A stretch of DNA of 64,000 nucleotides from Paenibacillus durus. Lineage in GTDB: Bacteria > Bacillota > Bacilli > Paenibacillales > Paenibacillaceae. Positions 8,434 through 15,737 of this stretch are shown piece by piece. The notes beneath the pieces were generated by a model, which saw only the letters and a list, made by a program, of their open reading frames with translations, did no database searches and was not told the DNA's origin. The stretch's first letter is position 1. Every line of letters begins with the position of its first letter. Position numbers and translations under genes: made by a program. Location: NCBI RefSeq assembly GCF_000756615.1, contig NZ_CP009288.1:3410001-3474000 (forward strand). Reading direction: 5' to 3'.

Positions 8434-8985
8434 TTAGAAATTCAGCACTTCATTTAGATGCGCACCCAGTTCGGATACGAATTTGTCCAGCTTTGGATTT
8501 TTGATGACATCGTAGCAAGCGTAGCTCTTTAAAGGCTGCATGCCGAGGAATTCCTGTACACGGTGCAAATGAGCGATTGCTCCTTCCAAGCTGTCTCCTT
8601 TAAAGAACTGCGTCGGGTCGTTAAATGCTTTTTCCGGGGCATTCCAGGTTGTCGAGAACATATATTTCTTGCCGGTTAATAACCCGCCTCTTCCATATTC
8701 GTCCGCACCCTTGAAAAATACGCCGTATTCATACACTTCATCCATATATGTTTTGAGCAGCCCGGGTACACTGAACCAATAGATGGGGGTTTGGTAAATG
8801 ACAACATCCGCCCAAATAAATTTCTTATGCTCCTCTTGGGTGCTGTATCCGTTTTGAATCGTTGTAGTTTGCACTTGATTCTTTTCACTTAAAAGACTCA
8901 CCATGCTATCCACCAATGTCTGATTCAATTTCCCCTCTGCTGAACCATATTTTTGGTGACCGTTAATGATAAGTATATTTTTCAT
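8434..8985 (-). CDS. MdaB/Kef-type NAD(P)H oxidoreductase (flavodoxin fold)
   Basis: A 183-residue flavoprotein of the NAD(P)H:quinone oxidoreductase family. It shows INGHQKYGSAEGKLNQ at the FMN-binding loop, QTPIYWFSVPGLLKTYMDEV and the flavin-contacting FSTTWNAP. These enzymes reduce quinones by two electrons and avoid radical formation. ATG at 8985 has AAGGAG 8 bases upstream; a longer frame from 9018 has no ribosome site. It is divergent from hxlR at 9148, the classic arrangement for quinone- or electrophile-inducible genes. Confidence 0.85.
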   Translation of the reverse strand: MKNILIINGHQKYGSAEGKLNQTLVDSMVSLLSEKNQVQTTTIQNGYSTQEEHKKFIWADVVIYQTPIYWFSVPGLLKTYMDEVYEYGVFFKGADEYGRGGLLTGKKYMFSTTWNAPEKAFNDPTQFFKGDSLEGAIAHLHRVQEFLGMQPLKSYACYDVIKNPKLDKFVSELGAHLNEVLNF

Positions 8986-9147
8986 TTTCTCCATCTCCTT
9001 ATGGGTATATCTGATCACAACGATATTATATATGCAGTAAATTCATTTATGGAAGTAGTGATATTTAATTCATATAGTTTCCGAAAGTATATTATTGTGG
9101 TATGATAAGCTATATCAAGTCAAAAATATTTTTGGGAGGATGCTTCG

Positions 9148-9486
9148 ATGAGTAAAATCGAACCGATCGTTCTGACCAAAGGAACACCGGGTGAGCCTTG
9201 CCCCATTGCCAAAACACTGGACGTCATTGGGACGAAATGGACCTTTTTAATTATTCGGGATCTGCTTATCGAAGGGACGATGCGTTTCAGCGACCTGTTG
9301 AGATCCATGGATGGAATTAGTCCGAAGACATTGTCGCTCCGTCTTAAAGAACTGGAGGATCATGGGGTATTGGAAAGAACGGTATTTCCGGAGGTTCCTC
9401 CGCGCGTCGAATATACGTTAACGGAGAAAGGGAAACGGCTTGAGGGGATTTTTATTGAATTAAAAAGATTCGGATTAAATTTGTAA
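9148..9486 (+). CDS. HxlR-family regulator of the flavoprotein/SDR operon
   Basis: A 112-residue winged-helix protein of the HxlR (DUF24) family with the conserved N-terminal Cys (residue 18, in GEPCPIAKTL) followed by GTKWTFLIIRDLL and the wing VPPRVEYTLTEKG. In YodB, CatR and HypR this cysteine senses quinones, diamide or hypochlorite. The start ATG at 9148 follows GGGAGG. It diverges from the quinone reductase/SDR genes across 162 bases, so it most likely represses or activates them. Confidence 0.88.
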   Translation: MSKIEPIVLTKGTPGEPCPIAKTLDVIGTKWTFLIIRDLLIEGTMRFSDLLRSMDGISPKTLSLRLKELEDHGVLERTVFPEVPPRVEYTLTEKGKRLEGIFIELKRFGLNL

Positions 9487-9493
9487 AAAAATA

Positions 9494-9567
9494 AGCCAAC
9501 CGGAAGTTTCCGGCTGACCCCAATAAAAAAGACGGCAGTTCAGGACGGAATTCCTGCCCTGCTGCCG
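9494..9567 (-). terminator. Two tandem terminator hairpins after the hemerythrin gene
   Basis: Reading the minus strand, CGGCAG...CTGCCG (9567-9533) is followed by TTTTTTATT, and then GTCAGCCGGAA...TTCCGGTTGGC (9518-9494) is followed by TTATTTTTTT. Both can stop minus-strand transcription; the first can also serve the plus-strand hxlR gene. Confidence 0.75.
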
Positions 9568-9602
9568 CTTTTAAAAAATCGCAACTATGTACTCAAGAAA
9601 AT

Positions 9603-10013
9603 CTACGCTTTCGCACGCTGTTCGGCCATGTAATCCCCAATCAGCTTGTCGCATTTGTTAATATGGGTAATCAGCCAGTCCGTCAACGTGCGGTTAAGCT
9701 TGATCGTAGTCAGAACGGAAACGCCTTTGGTCTTAACCGCCTCTTCCAGCTCAAGAACAGTCTTGACGAAATCGGCATGCTCCTTCTGATGCTCGGCTAA
9801 TTCCGGAAAATGGATGTCGTTCATTAATCCTTCTTCACTGCCGAAATGCTCAATGGTGTAGTCCTTCAAAAATTTAAGTGTCTCTTCGATCTTCTCGTGC
9901 CCTTGCTGGTTCGAGCAGGCATCAAAGAACTCGTTCAGCTTGACCAGCAGCTGCCTGTGCTGACAATCTATTTTCTCTACTCCAATTTCGTACGATTCCC
10001 GCCAAGCTATCAT
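9603..10013 (-). CDS. Bacteriohemerythrin
   Basis: A 136-residue diiron oxygen-binding protein. The ligand pattern is visible in order: the His in DCQHRQL, the His and Glu in EHFGSEEGLM, the paired His in AEHQKEH and the His/Asp pair in THINKCD. Family members bind or sense O2, or supply it to oxidases and motility receptors. I take ATG at 10013 (MIAWRESYEIG) with AAGGAAG upstream; the frame is open further to 10103 but lacks a good site. It is a single gene ended by two terminators. Confidence 0.88.
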   Translation of the reverse strand: MIAWRESYEIGVEKIDCQHRQLLVKLNEFFDACSNQQGHEKIEETLKFLKDYTIEHFGSEEGLMNDIHFPELAEHQKEHADFVKTVLELEEAVKTKGVSVLTTIKLNRTLTDWLITHINKCDKLIGDYMAEQRAKA

Positions 10014-10126
10014 TTCCGCATCGCTTCCTTCTTCCATAAAATTCAAATTATTATTCTCTTCATTTTCTCTTTTTCGACTGGAAAAAACAGTTAACAACAT
10101 CACATGACAATATAAAGTCTGATTAC

Positions 10127-11398
10127 TCAGGCCTCAATAGCCGCAGCCGATTTACGCATATTTGCCACTCTAATAGCCAGCAGCGAGGCGAAGAGGCACA
10201 GAAAACCTGCGGTAACGAAAGGAACCGTGTAACTGCCGAGCCACTGTCTCATCACTCCGGCGCCATAAGCGGCCGCCGAAGCGCCAAGCTGGTGAGCGAC
10301 CAGAATCCAGCCGAATACCATCCCCGCTTTTTCTCTTCCGAAATGATCGGCGGTAATTTTGACGGTCGGGGGTACGGTTGCAATCCAGTCCAGCCCGTAG
10401 AACACGGCAAACACCAGCATAAGCGTGTAACCACCGTCCAGCGCGTAGGGCAGGAAGATAAGCGACAATCCCCGAAGGCCATAATACCAGAACAGCAGCC
10501 ATCTGCTGTCAAAACGGTCGGACAGCCAGCCCGACAGCGTCGTACCGATCATATCGAACATCCCCATCAGAGCGAGGAGCCCCGCAGCCGTTACAACCGG
10601 GATGTTAAAGTCGCCGCAAGCCGGGATCAGATGCGTGCCGATAAGGCCGTTGGTCGAGAAGCCGCAGAAGAAAAAAGTGCCTGCCAGCAGCCAAAACGTG
10701 CCGCTCTTCACCGCATCCTTCAGCGCAAGCAGCGGAGCGAGAAATAAATTTCCATGGAACGGCGCAGGCGGTACAATCTCCGTCTCTCCCAGCGGAGGAA
10801 CACCGGCATTGTAAGGATGATCCTTCATCCAAATCGCCACTATCGGAATCAGCACGATCAGAACCGTAATAGTCGTGTAAATGGAAAACCGCCAGCCGAG
10901 GACAACCGAGATCTTCGCCAAAAGAGGCAGGAACAGCAGCTGACCCGTCGCCGCGCTGGCTGTAAGCATACCGACAACAAGCCCTCTGTGCTTCACGAAC
11001 CAACGGCCCGCCACCGTAACGCCCAGCACATTAGCGAGTGCCCCGGTGGCCAGGCCTATGACAACTCCCCAAAGCGCAATGAACTGCCAGAGTTCCGTCA
11101 TAAACGACGTTAACGCAAGGCTGATTGTCAGCAAACTCAACGTCAGCAGCATGATGCGGCGAACGCCAAAGCGGGCCATCAGCGCAGCGGAGAAAGGTCC
11201 CATCAGCCCGTACAAAAATATGCGGATCGACAATGCGCCGGACACCGCAGAGCGGCTCCAGCCGAACTCTTTTTCAAACTGCAGCATCAATACGCTAGGA
11301 ATCGAACTAATGCCTGCCGATACCAGTAATACGAAAAAAACGATCGAAACCACAGTCCACCCATAATACCACCGGGGAGCTTTATTTATTAACTGCAT
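10127..11398 (-). CDS. MFS transporter, oxalate/formate antiporter-like
   Basis: A 423-residue protein with 12 predicted membrane segments and the MFS loop signature between helices 2 and 3 (ARFGVRR) plus GWLSDRFDSRW in the second half. The N-terminal WYYGWTVVSIVFF and the FEKEFGWSRSAVSGA helix are typical of the OFA/monocarboxylate group. The substrate is not predictable, though small organic acids are usual. ATG at 11398 follows AGGAGTG. No regulator is adjacent on the same strand. Confidence 0.83.
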   Translation of the reverse strand: MQLINKAPRWYYGWTVVSIVFFVLLVSAGISSIPSVLMLQFEKEFGWSRSAVSGALSIRIFLYGLMGPFSAALMARFGVRRIMLLTLSLLTISLALTSFMTELWQFIALWGVVIGLATGALANVLGVTVAGRWFVKHRGLVVGMLTASAATGQLLFLPLLAKISVVLGWRFSIYTTITVLIVLIPIVAIWMKDHPYNAGVPPLGETEIVPPAPFHGNLFLAPLLALKDAVKSGTFWLLAGTFFFCGFSTNGLIGTHLIPACGDFNIPVVTAAGLLALMGMFDMIGTTLSGWLSDRFDSRWLLFWYYGLRGLSLIFLPYALDGGYTLMLVFAVFYGLDWIATVPPTVKITADHFGREKAGMVFGWILVAHQLGASAAAYGAGVMRQWLGSYTVPFVTAGFLCLFASLLAIRVANMRKSAAAIEA

Positions 11399-11466
11399 CC
11401 CTTCACTCCTATCCTTGTCTCTATCTCTATCATTGCTTATATAGCATATAATCTATGTTCCTACAA

Positions 11467-12177
11467 TTACCATGGCAGAGGCTTGCCCATATAGTAGAAC
11501 TGTCCGTTCGGTCCGTCGGCATCAATGGTTGCCAGGGCCACAGCCGTCTTGGCGCCTTCTTCTACCGGGATTTCCGCATTGGCTCCCCCCATGTCCGTTT
11601 GTACCAGTCCGGGATGCACTGAATTTACTTTCAGTGCGGTGCTCTCCAGCTTCTGCGCCCAATAAGCGGTCAGCATGTTCAGTGCCGCCTTGGATGCGGC
11701 ATATGCCGGATCTCCGAGCTTACGTACCGTTTCATCGGTATGCATTAAGGTAATGGAGCCGATCGCACTGCTCTGGTTCACGATGCGTCCCGCCTCGCTC
11801 TTCAGCAGCAGCGGAAGCAGCGATTCTGTGAGTAAGAACGGAGCAAACGTATTGACCTCAAAGGTCTGACGGAAAGCGTCCAGATTTCCTCCAGAAGAAC
11901 GGAGCACGATGCCTGCATTATTGATCAGGATATCCAGCTTGCCATAGCGCCGGTCTATCCATTCGGCCAGCGCTGCAATGTCGTCCTTGTTCGTAACTTC
12001 CAACTGAACGCCGACCGCATCAATGCCCGCAGCTGACAACGGCTTCGCCGCAGCTTCCGCCGAGGAGAGCGTGCGGGCGCCCATCAGAACGGTGATGCCT
12101 AGCGCGCCCAGTTGTTTGGATATTTCCAGTCCGAGACCTCTATTAGCACCGGTAACCAAAGCGATTTTTTGAGTCAT
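11467..12177 (-). CDS. Short-chain dehydrogenase (TetR-controlled)
   Basis: A 236-residue classical SDR: NAD(P)-binding VTGANRGLGLE, the NNAG motif in LINNAGIV, active-site Ser in NQSSAIGS, YAASKAALN with catalytic Tyr and Lys, and HPGLVQTDMGG. Such enzymes resemble carbonyl reductases. ATG at 12177 follows AGGAGG. The tetR gene lies upstream on the same strand with a palindromic site in the 57-base gap, so this SDR is probably both read through from tetR and controlled by its own operator. Confidence 0.87.
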   Translation of the reverse strand: MTQKIALVTGANRGLGLEISKQLGALGITVLMGARTLSSAEAAAKPLSAAGIDAVGVQLEVTNKDDIAALAEWIDRRYGKLDILINNAGIVLRSSGGNLDAFRQTFEVNTFAPFLLTESLLPLLLKSEAGRIVNQSSAIGSITLMHTDETVRKLGDPAYAASKAALNMLTAYWAQKLESTALKVNSVHPGLVQTDMGGANAEIPVEEGAKTAVALATIDADGPNGQFYYMGKPLPW

Positions 12178-12198
12178 TGTTATTCCTCCTGATCATTT

Positions 12199-12220
12199 TT
12201 TAAGAATGTTCATTCTTTAA
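12199..12220. promoter_or_regulatory. TetR operator in front of the SDR gene
   Basis: The arms AAGAATG and CATTCTT are separated by TT, extended by flanking TTT/TAA. A diverged copy beginning TTTAAGAACGTACA lies upstream of tetR at 12853-12874, which fits one repressor binding both places. Confidence 0.65.
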
Positions 12221-12234
12221 TTAGGCAAAAAAAA

Positions 12235-12819
12235 TTAAAATATAGCTGAAAGTGCGACTTTATATACATCCTGTAACGTTTTGGGGTCAGTTGTCGTCTT
12301 GGCCACGATATGCACTCCCTGCTTCACACAGACTAGGAAACGCGACAGCTCGCGGAGATTACGCTTCCCTTTCAGCCCGCCTTCCTTCTGCGCGCGGAGC
12401 AGGAAGCTGTAGAAGCGGTTCTCCATATCGAGCAGACTTGCCTCCACCCTGCTCGCCACCTTGGGGTCGAAGGGCGCCAGCTCGACGGCCGTATTGGCAA
12501 TTAAGCAGCCGCGCCGTTCTTTTGTGTTGTCCATAGATCTTTCGATTAGCCGCTCGAAAAAGGCGGCAAGCTGGTCCTTCGGATTGCCGGGCTCCTCCAA
12601 CACCGCAAACAGTTTTCCCGCTGAATGATGCCGGAACCGGTCAAGCGCGGCCAGAAACAAATCATTCTTATCCCCGAACGTTTCATACAAGCTGCCTCTG
12701 TGTACTCCGGTATGCTCGCATAAATCCTGAATTGATGTTTTTTCAAAGCCTTTGCTCCAAAACAGTTCCATTGCTTTATCCAATACTGTTTCTTCATCGA
12801 ACTCCCGAGGTCTCGCCAT
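12235..12819 (-). CDS. TetR/AcrR-family repressor
   Basis: A 194-residue regulator. The N-terminal helix-turn-helix is evident (SIQDLCEHTGVHRGSLYETFGDKNDLF), and the C-terminal part is the TetR_C_6-like ligand domain (RRGCLIANTAVELAPFD with its conserved Cys). ATG at 12819 is chosen because AGGAGG stands 7 bases before it; two in-frame codons just upstream are too close to that site. The gene is followed by the SDR and flanked by two similar operator-like palindromes, so autoregulation is likely. Confidence 0.87.
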   Translation of the reverse strand: MARPREFDEETVLDKAMELFWSKGFEKTSIQDLCEHTGVHRGSLYETFGDKNDLFLAALDRFRHHSAGKLFAVLEEPGNPKDQLAAFFERLIERSMDNTKERRGCLIANTAVELAPFDPKVASRVEASLLDMENRFYSFLLRAQKEGGLKGKRNLRELSRFLVCVKQGVHIVAKTTTDPKTLQDVYKVALSAIF

Positions 12820-13166
12820 CATCACTCCTCCTCTCTGAATCCATCTTAATTATTTAAGAACGTACAGTCAAGTATTATTTTGAAAATTTGCATTTGTTAG
12901 TTGACAATATGCCTTATTAACAATGGTGCTCACCCGGTTCAAGCTTCCGGATTGGGGCTTGCGGCGGTTAAGTCACGTGCCGTGTCGATTATGGCCGCTC
13001 TAGTGGTGCAGGAGCTGCTGACTCAGGACGGTAAGTTCATCCCGCTGACAAGCCAATACGGAGCTGTTCGCAGCAGTTCCTGCTTTTCTCGTCTCCATTT
13101 CAACACGCAGCATGCTCGAAGCAGTGACAGTGGCATTGTGTCGCTGATGCTGCTGCATCTGGTGCT
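12820..13166. other. Gene-free stretch with tetR promoter region
   Basis: The left end holds the tetR ribosome site and the operator-like copy at 12853-12874. The remainder has an 89-codon plus-strand frame (12901-13170) without a ribosome site or family features, which I do not accept as a gene. It could be decayed coding sequence, but I cannot identify a parent. Confidence 0.4.
12853..12874. promoter_or_regulatory. Second TetR operator-like site, upstream of tetR
   Basis: The sequence starts TTTAAGAACGTACAGTCA and matches the left half of the palindrome at 12199-12220 (TTTAAGAATGTTCA). It lies 34 bases upstream of the tetR start. Confidence 0.55.
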
Positions 13167-14027
13167 TTAAGTGGTCAGCAGCGGTTTAAGCTCGGTAATC
13201 ACTGCCTGAAGCTGGGACGAGCACTGCTCGTACAGCTTTTTGGTGTCCTTGTTATTAGAGGACAGTCCGAACAGTTCCAGGTCGGCTTCGCATTTTTTCA
13301 GCAGGGCGTACAGCTCCGGCTTCTCCTGCGGCTGAGGGACTTGAGCATTATCTGCATACAAATCGACAGTCAGCTCCCCGTAGGCATCGACTTGGCCCAA
13401 GAAAATATCCTGCAGGTTAAGCTGCTGCTGCTCAAGCTCATCCAGCAGCCACTTTGGAGTCTTCCCCATCATATCGAGCGCTTCAGGCATCAATTTTCCG
13501 TCCATAATGACGGCTTGGGTTTCTTTCTCCGGGGCTACCTTAATTCCCAGATGCTTCGGAGTGAGCGGCTGATTCTCGCGGGTCAGCAGCACATTGACCT
13601 GTCCGCTTGACTCCATAAGCGCAAACTCCACATCGGCCACCTTGAACACGTCTTTGCTCCGCAGCAGTTCCAGAAGCTCATCCGTTGTTAGGCGCTCTTT
13701 TTTCATATTCTCTTCCAAGATCTTGCCGTCCTTGATCAGTACAGTCGATTTAAAGTCAATAAAGTCTCTGGCCCTCTTGCTCTTGAGCTGCAGAAATTCG
13801 ATTCCAAAGGAAATGGCGATCCATACCAGAATCGCGATCATGCCCAGATGCCAGTTCTTATCCGTATCCAGCGAGATATAGGCTGCCAAGCTGCCAAGCG
13901 TAATCCCCGTAATATATTCGAAAAAAGAAAGCTGGGACACCTGTCTTTTGCCAAGTATCTTCGTTAACAGAAAAAGTACGACCACCGCGAAAATGGTCCG
14001 AAAAATAACCTCCAGCCAAGTCGGCAT
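13167..14027 (-). CDS. YetF-like DUF421 membrane protein with a DUF1657-like tail
   Basis: A 286-residue protein. Residues about 5-85 form three membrane helices (VIFRTIFAVVVLFLLTKILGKRQVSQLSFFEYITGI is split over helices 1 and 2), and a cytosolic or surface DUF421 domain follows with TVLIKDGKI and MKKERLTTDELLELLR. The last ~50 residues (LYALLKKCEADLELFGLS onward) resemble the separate DUF1657 protein encoded divergently at 14232, with LE-F-LS--N---K-L spacing. ATG at 14027 follows GAGGAGG. DUF421 and DUF1657 proteins also occur in the mobile spoVA operon that raises spore heat resistance, but no spoVA gene is visible here. Confidence 0.85.
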   Translation of the reverse strand: MPTWLEVIFRTIFAVVVLFLLTKILGKRQVSQLSFFEYITGITLGSLAAYISLDTDKNWHLGMIAILVWIAISFGIEFLQLKSKRARDFIDFKSTVLIKDGKILEENMKKERLTTDELLELLRSKDVFKVADVEFALMESSGQVNVLLTRENQPLTPKHLGIKVAPEKETQAVIMDGKLMPEALDMMGKTPKWLLDELEQQQLNLQDIFLGQVDAYGELTVDLYADNAQVPQPQEKPELYALLKKCEADLELFGLSSNNKDTKKLYEQCSSQLQAVITELKPLLTT

Positions 14028-14187
14028 TTCAGCGTCCTCCTCATTGTTTCTTGGTATTCTTAACAAGTTCATTATTTCTCGAGGCTTCCGAAACTATGCG
14101 AAAATGTTCCTTTTGCGTAACCGTCCTGACAAAAATCCAATCGGTGAATAATTACAGCTCAATAAGCAAATATTAGTGAACGGCTCA

Positions 14188-14215
14188 ATACATTACGCCA
14201 ATACATTACGCCAAC
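14188..14215 (+). repeat. Two direct 13-base repeats before the DUF1657 gene
   Basis: AATACATTACGCC occurs twice head to tail and a third partial copy (AACAC) follows, directly upstream of the ribosome site AGGAGG. It may be a replication slip or a tandem binding site. Confidence 0.6.
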
Positions 14216-14231
14216 ACAGGAGGAATTGACA

Positions 14232-14438
14232 ATGACTGTAGCTTCCGATGTAAAGACTTGCCTTTCTTCACTAAAAAGCGCTCAAGCAAGCCTTGAACAG
14301 TTCGCATTGAGCACTCAAAATCAGCAGGCCAAAACGTTGTTCACCAATGCCGCGCAGCAAACTCAACAAATCGTTCAACAAGTGGAAAGCCGGGTTCAGG
14401 ATCTGGAACACGAAGAACCTCAATACAAAGGGTTTTAG
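14232..14438 (+). CDS. DUF1657 small protein
   Basis: A 68-residue soluble helical protein: MTVASDVKTCLSSLKSAQ, then SLEQFALSTQNQQAKTLF and QQTQQIVQQVESRVQDLE, ending EEPQYKGF. This is the typical DUF1657 pattern of Bacillales spore-associated loci. Function is not established. ATG at 14232 follows AGGAGG. It is divergent from the DUF421 gene whose C-terminus looks like the same domain, so the two proteins may interact through like-with-like helical packing. A strong terminator follows. Confidence 0.85.
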   Translation: MTVASDVKTCLSSLKSAQASLEQFALSTQNQQAKTLFTNAAQQTQQIVQQVESRVQDLEHEEPQYKGF

Positions 14439-14447
14439 TAAAAAGCC

Positions 14448-14490
14448 AAAAGGCCTCATTCTCCACCAGTTAGTGGGGAGTGAGGCCTTT
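14448..14490. terminator. Strong bidirectional terminator
   Basis: AAAGGCCTCA and TGAGGCCTTT form the base of a long stem that continues with CTCCAC/GTGGGGAG. It separates the convergent DUF1657 and secreted-protein genes. Confidence 0.85.
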
Positions 14491-14536
14491 CCTTTGTTAG
14501 CTTACAATCGGACGGTCACCTGGCATATCCTCATTT

Positions 14537-15517
14537 TCATCCAAACTGCTTAAATTCCAGTAAAAATTTCTTGATATCTCCGTTCCATCTGTTGCCGCTC
14601 GCATCCAGAAGCCCCAGCACACTCTTGATCGTCTTCAAAATTTTGCTGTCCCCCGTCCCGTTCTGCACTGCCTTTTCATAGGCTTGTCTTAGCTTGGGAT
14701 CGATGGTTGTCGGTTCCCCGCTTGTTCCATAATCATAGGCGGGTGTATTGTTTGAACCGTAAAAGACGAACATTCCCATCAGTTTGAGCTTGTCTTTAGC
14801 CGCAGCAGTTCGGTTGGACTTCGGGGATTCTTTTACGTAGGATTCCAGAGCAAGCGCACGGTTAATCAGCTCATCCCATGTAATGATGATGGCTGCATCG
14901 CTCAGGGCTGGCCTATTGGAATCGGTAGCCATCAGATCAATATAGGCGGCGATGTCCTTTCCGATATAAGACTTGAAATATTTGAAACCCTCGTAATGCA
15001 TCACGGGATAGTACATGCCTTCACTGGTCTCCAGCTTATAGCCGTAACCGTAAGACTCGGTCAATATGGCGCGAACGCCGGGATCTGTAATGGTATTCAA
15101 CAAGCTGGTGTAGGTAAGTCCGGTCTGCAACCCGTTCTTACGAACGGCGGCGTCGATCGCCTTTTGCACCTTCTCCGGAAAGAGTTTTTCGGAAAAAGCG
15201 TCCAGTCTCGCCTTTTGTGCATTTTCGAGCTGAAGCACCATGACGGTAGCCCGCCAGGAATCGGCTCTTTTTATGTTGTTGAGCAAATAATTACGGGCCT
15301 GAATTAAGCTTGCCGGTGTCTTGGCCGAGTTTTTCAAATATTTCTGGAACTGGTTATATACGCTCAAGCTTTGTTCGGCGGTTACAGTCGAAGCTACCGT
15401 AGCTGCCGATGCAGATGGAGTAAATGCCGCTGTGCCGACACCGGCTCCCAAAGCGATCGCGAGACCGAGCAGCGCCCCTTTTTTTATTTTTGCGGATGTT
15501 TCAAATAGAGTCTTCAT
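14537..15517 (-). CDS. Secreted protein of unknown function
   Basis: A 326-residue protein with a clear Sec signal peptide: Lys-rich start, a hydrophobic stretch GALLGLAIALGAGVGTAAF and a likely cleavage after ASA. The mature part is helical, with YNQFQKYLKNSAKTP and RADSWRATVMVLQLENAQ, and has no cysteine and no catalytic motif I recognise. ATG at 15517 follows AAGAAGG. It is a single gene. An extracellular or wall-associated structural protein is one possibility; I would not assign a function. Confidence 0.75.
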   Translation of the reverse strand: MKTLFETSAKIKKGALLGLAIALGAGVGTAAFTPSASAATVASTVTAEQSLSVYNQFQKYLKNSAKTPASLIQARNYLLNNIKRADSWRATVMVLQLENAQKARLDAFSEKLFPEKVQKAIDAAVRKNGLQTGLTYTSLLNTITDPGVRAILTESYGYGYKLETSEGMYYPVMHYEGFKYFKSYIGKDIAAYIDLMATDSNRPALSDAAIIITWDELINRALALESYVKESPKSNRTAAAKDKLKLMGMFVFYGSNNTPAYDYGTSGEPTTIDPKLRQAYEKAVQNGTGDSKILKTIKSVLGLLDASGNRWNGDIKKFLLEFKQFG

Positions 15518-15687
15518 ATTCATCCTTCTTTCTGTGCTGTTATACAGGGTATTACCCTCTAGACGCGCACACGCCGCATTTTGTTGCAACGGAACAGACA
15601 AGAAGGTTTTACGCGGGTTCTAGAACAGCTCCCTTTCCGGAAGAAGAAACGCCTGACGGCGTCCTTGAAGAACGCAAGAATATTTCG

Positions 15688-15720
15688 AAAAAGCCCCCGG
15701 CATTCCGCCGAGGGCCTTTA
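15688..15720 (-). terminator. Terminator after the DHA2 pump gene
   Basis: The minus strand reads GGCCCTCGGC, loop, GCCGGGGGC, then TTTTTC, 18 bases past the stop. Confidence 0.8.
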
Positions 15721-15737
15721 GTACGGTTGATGTTTCG

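Noticed and set aside
12901..13170. 89-codon plus-strand frame in the tetR-DUF421 gap
   Set aside because: No ribosome site, no family feature, overlapping the DUF421 gene's end. It may be decayed sequence.
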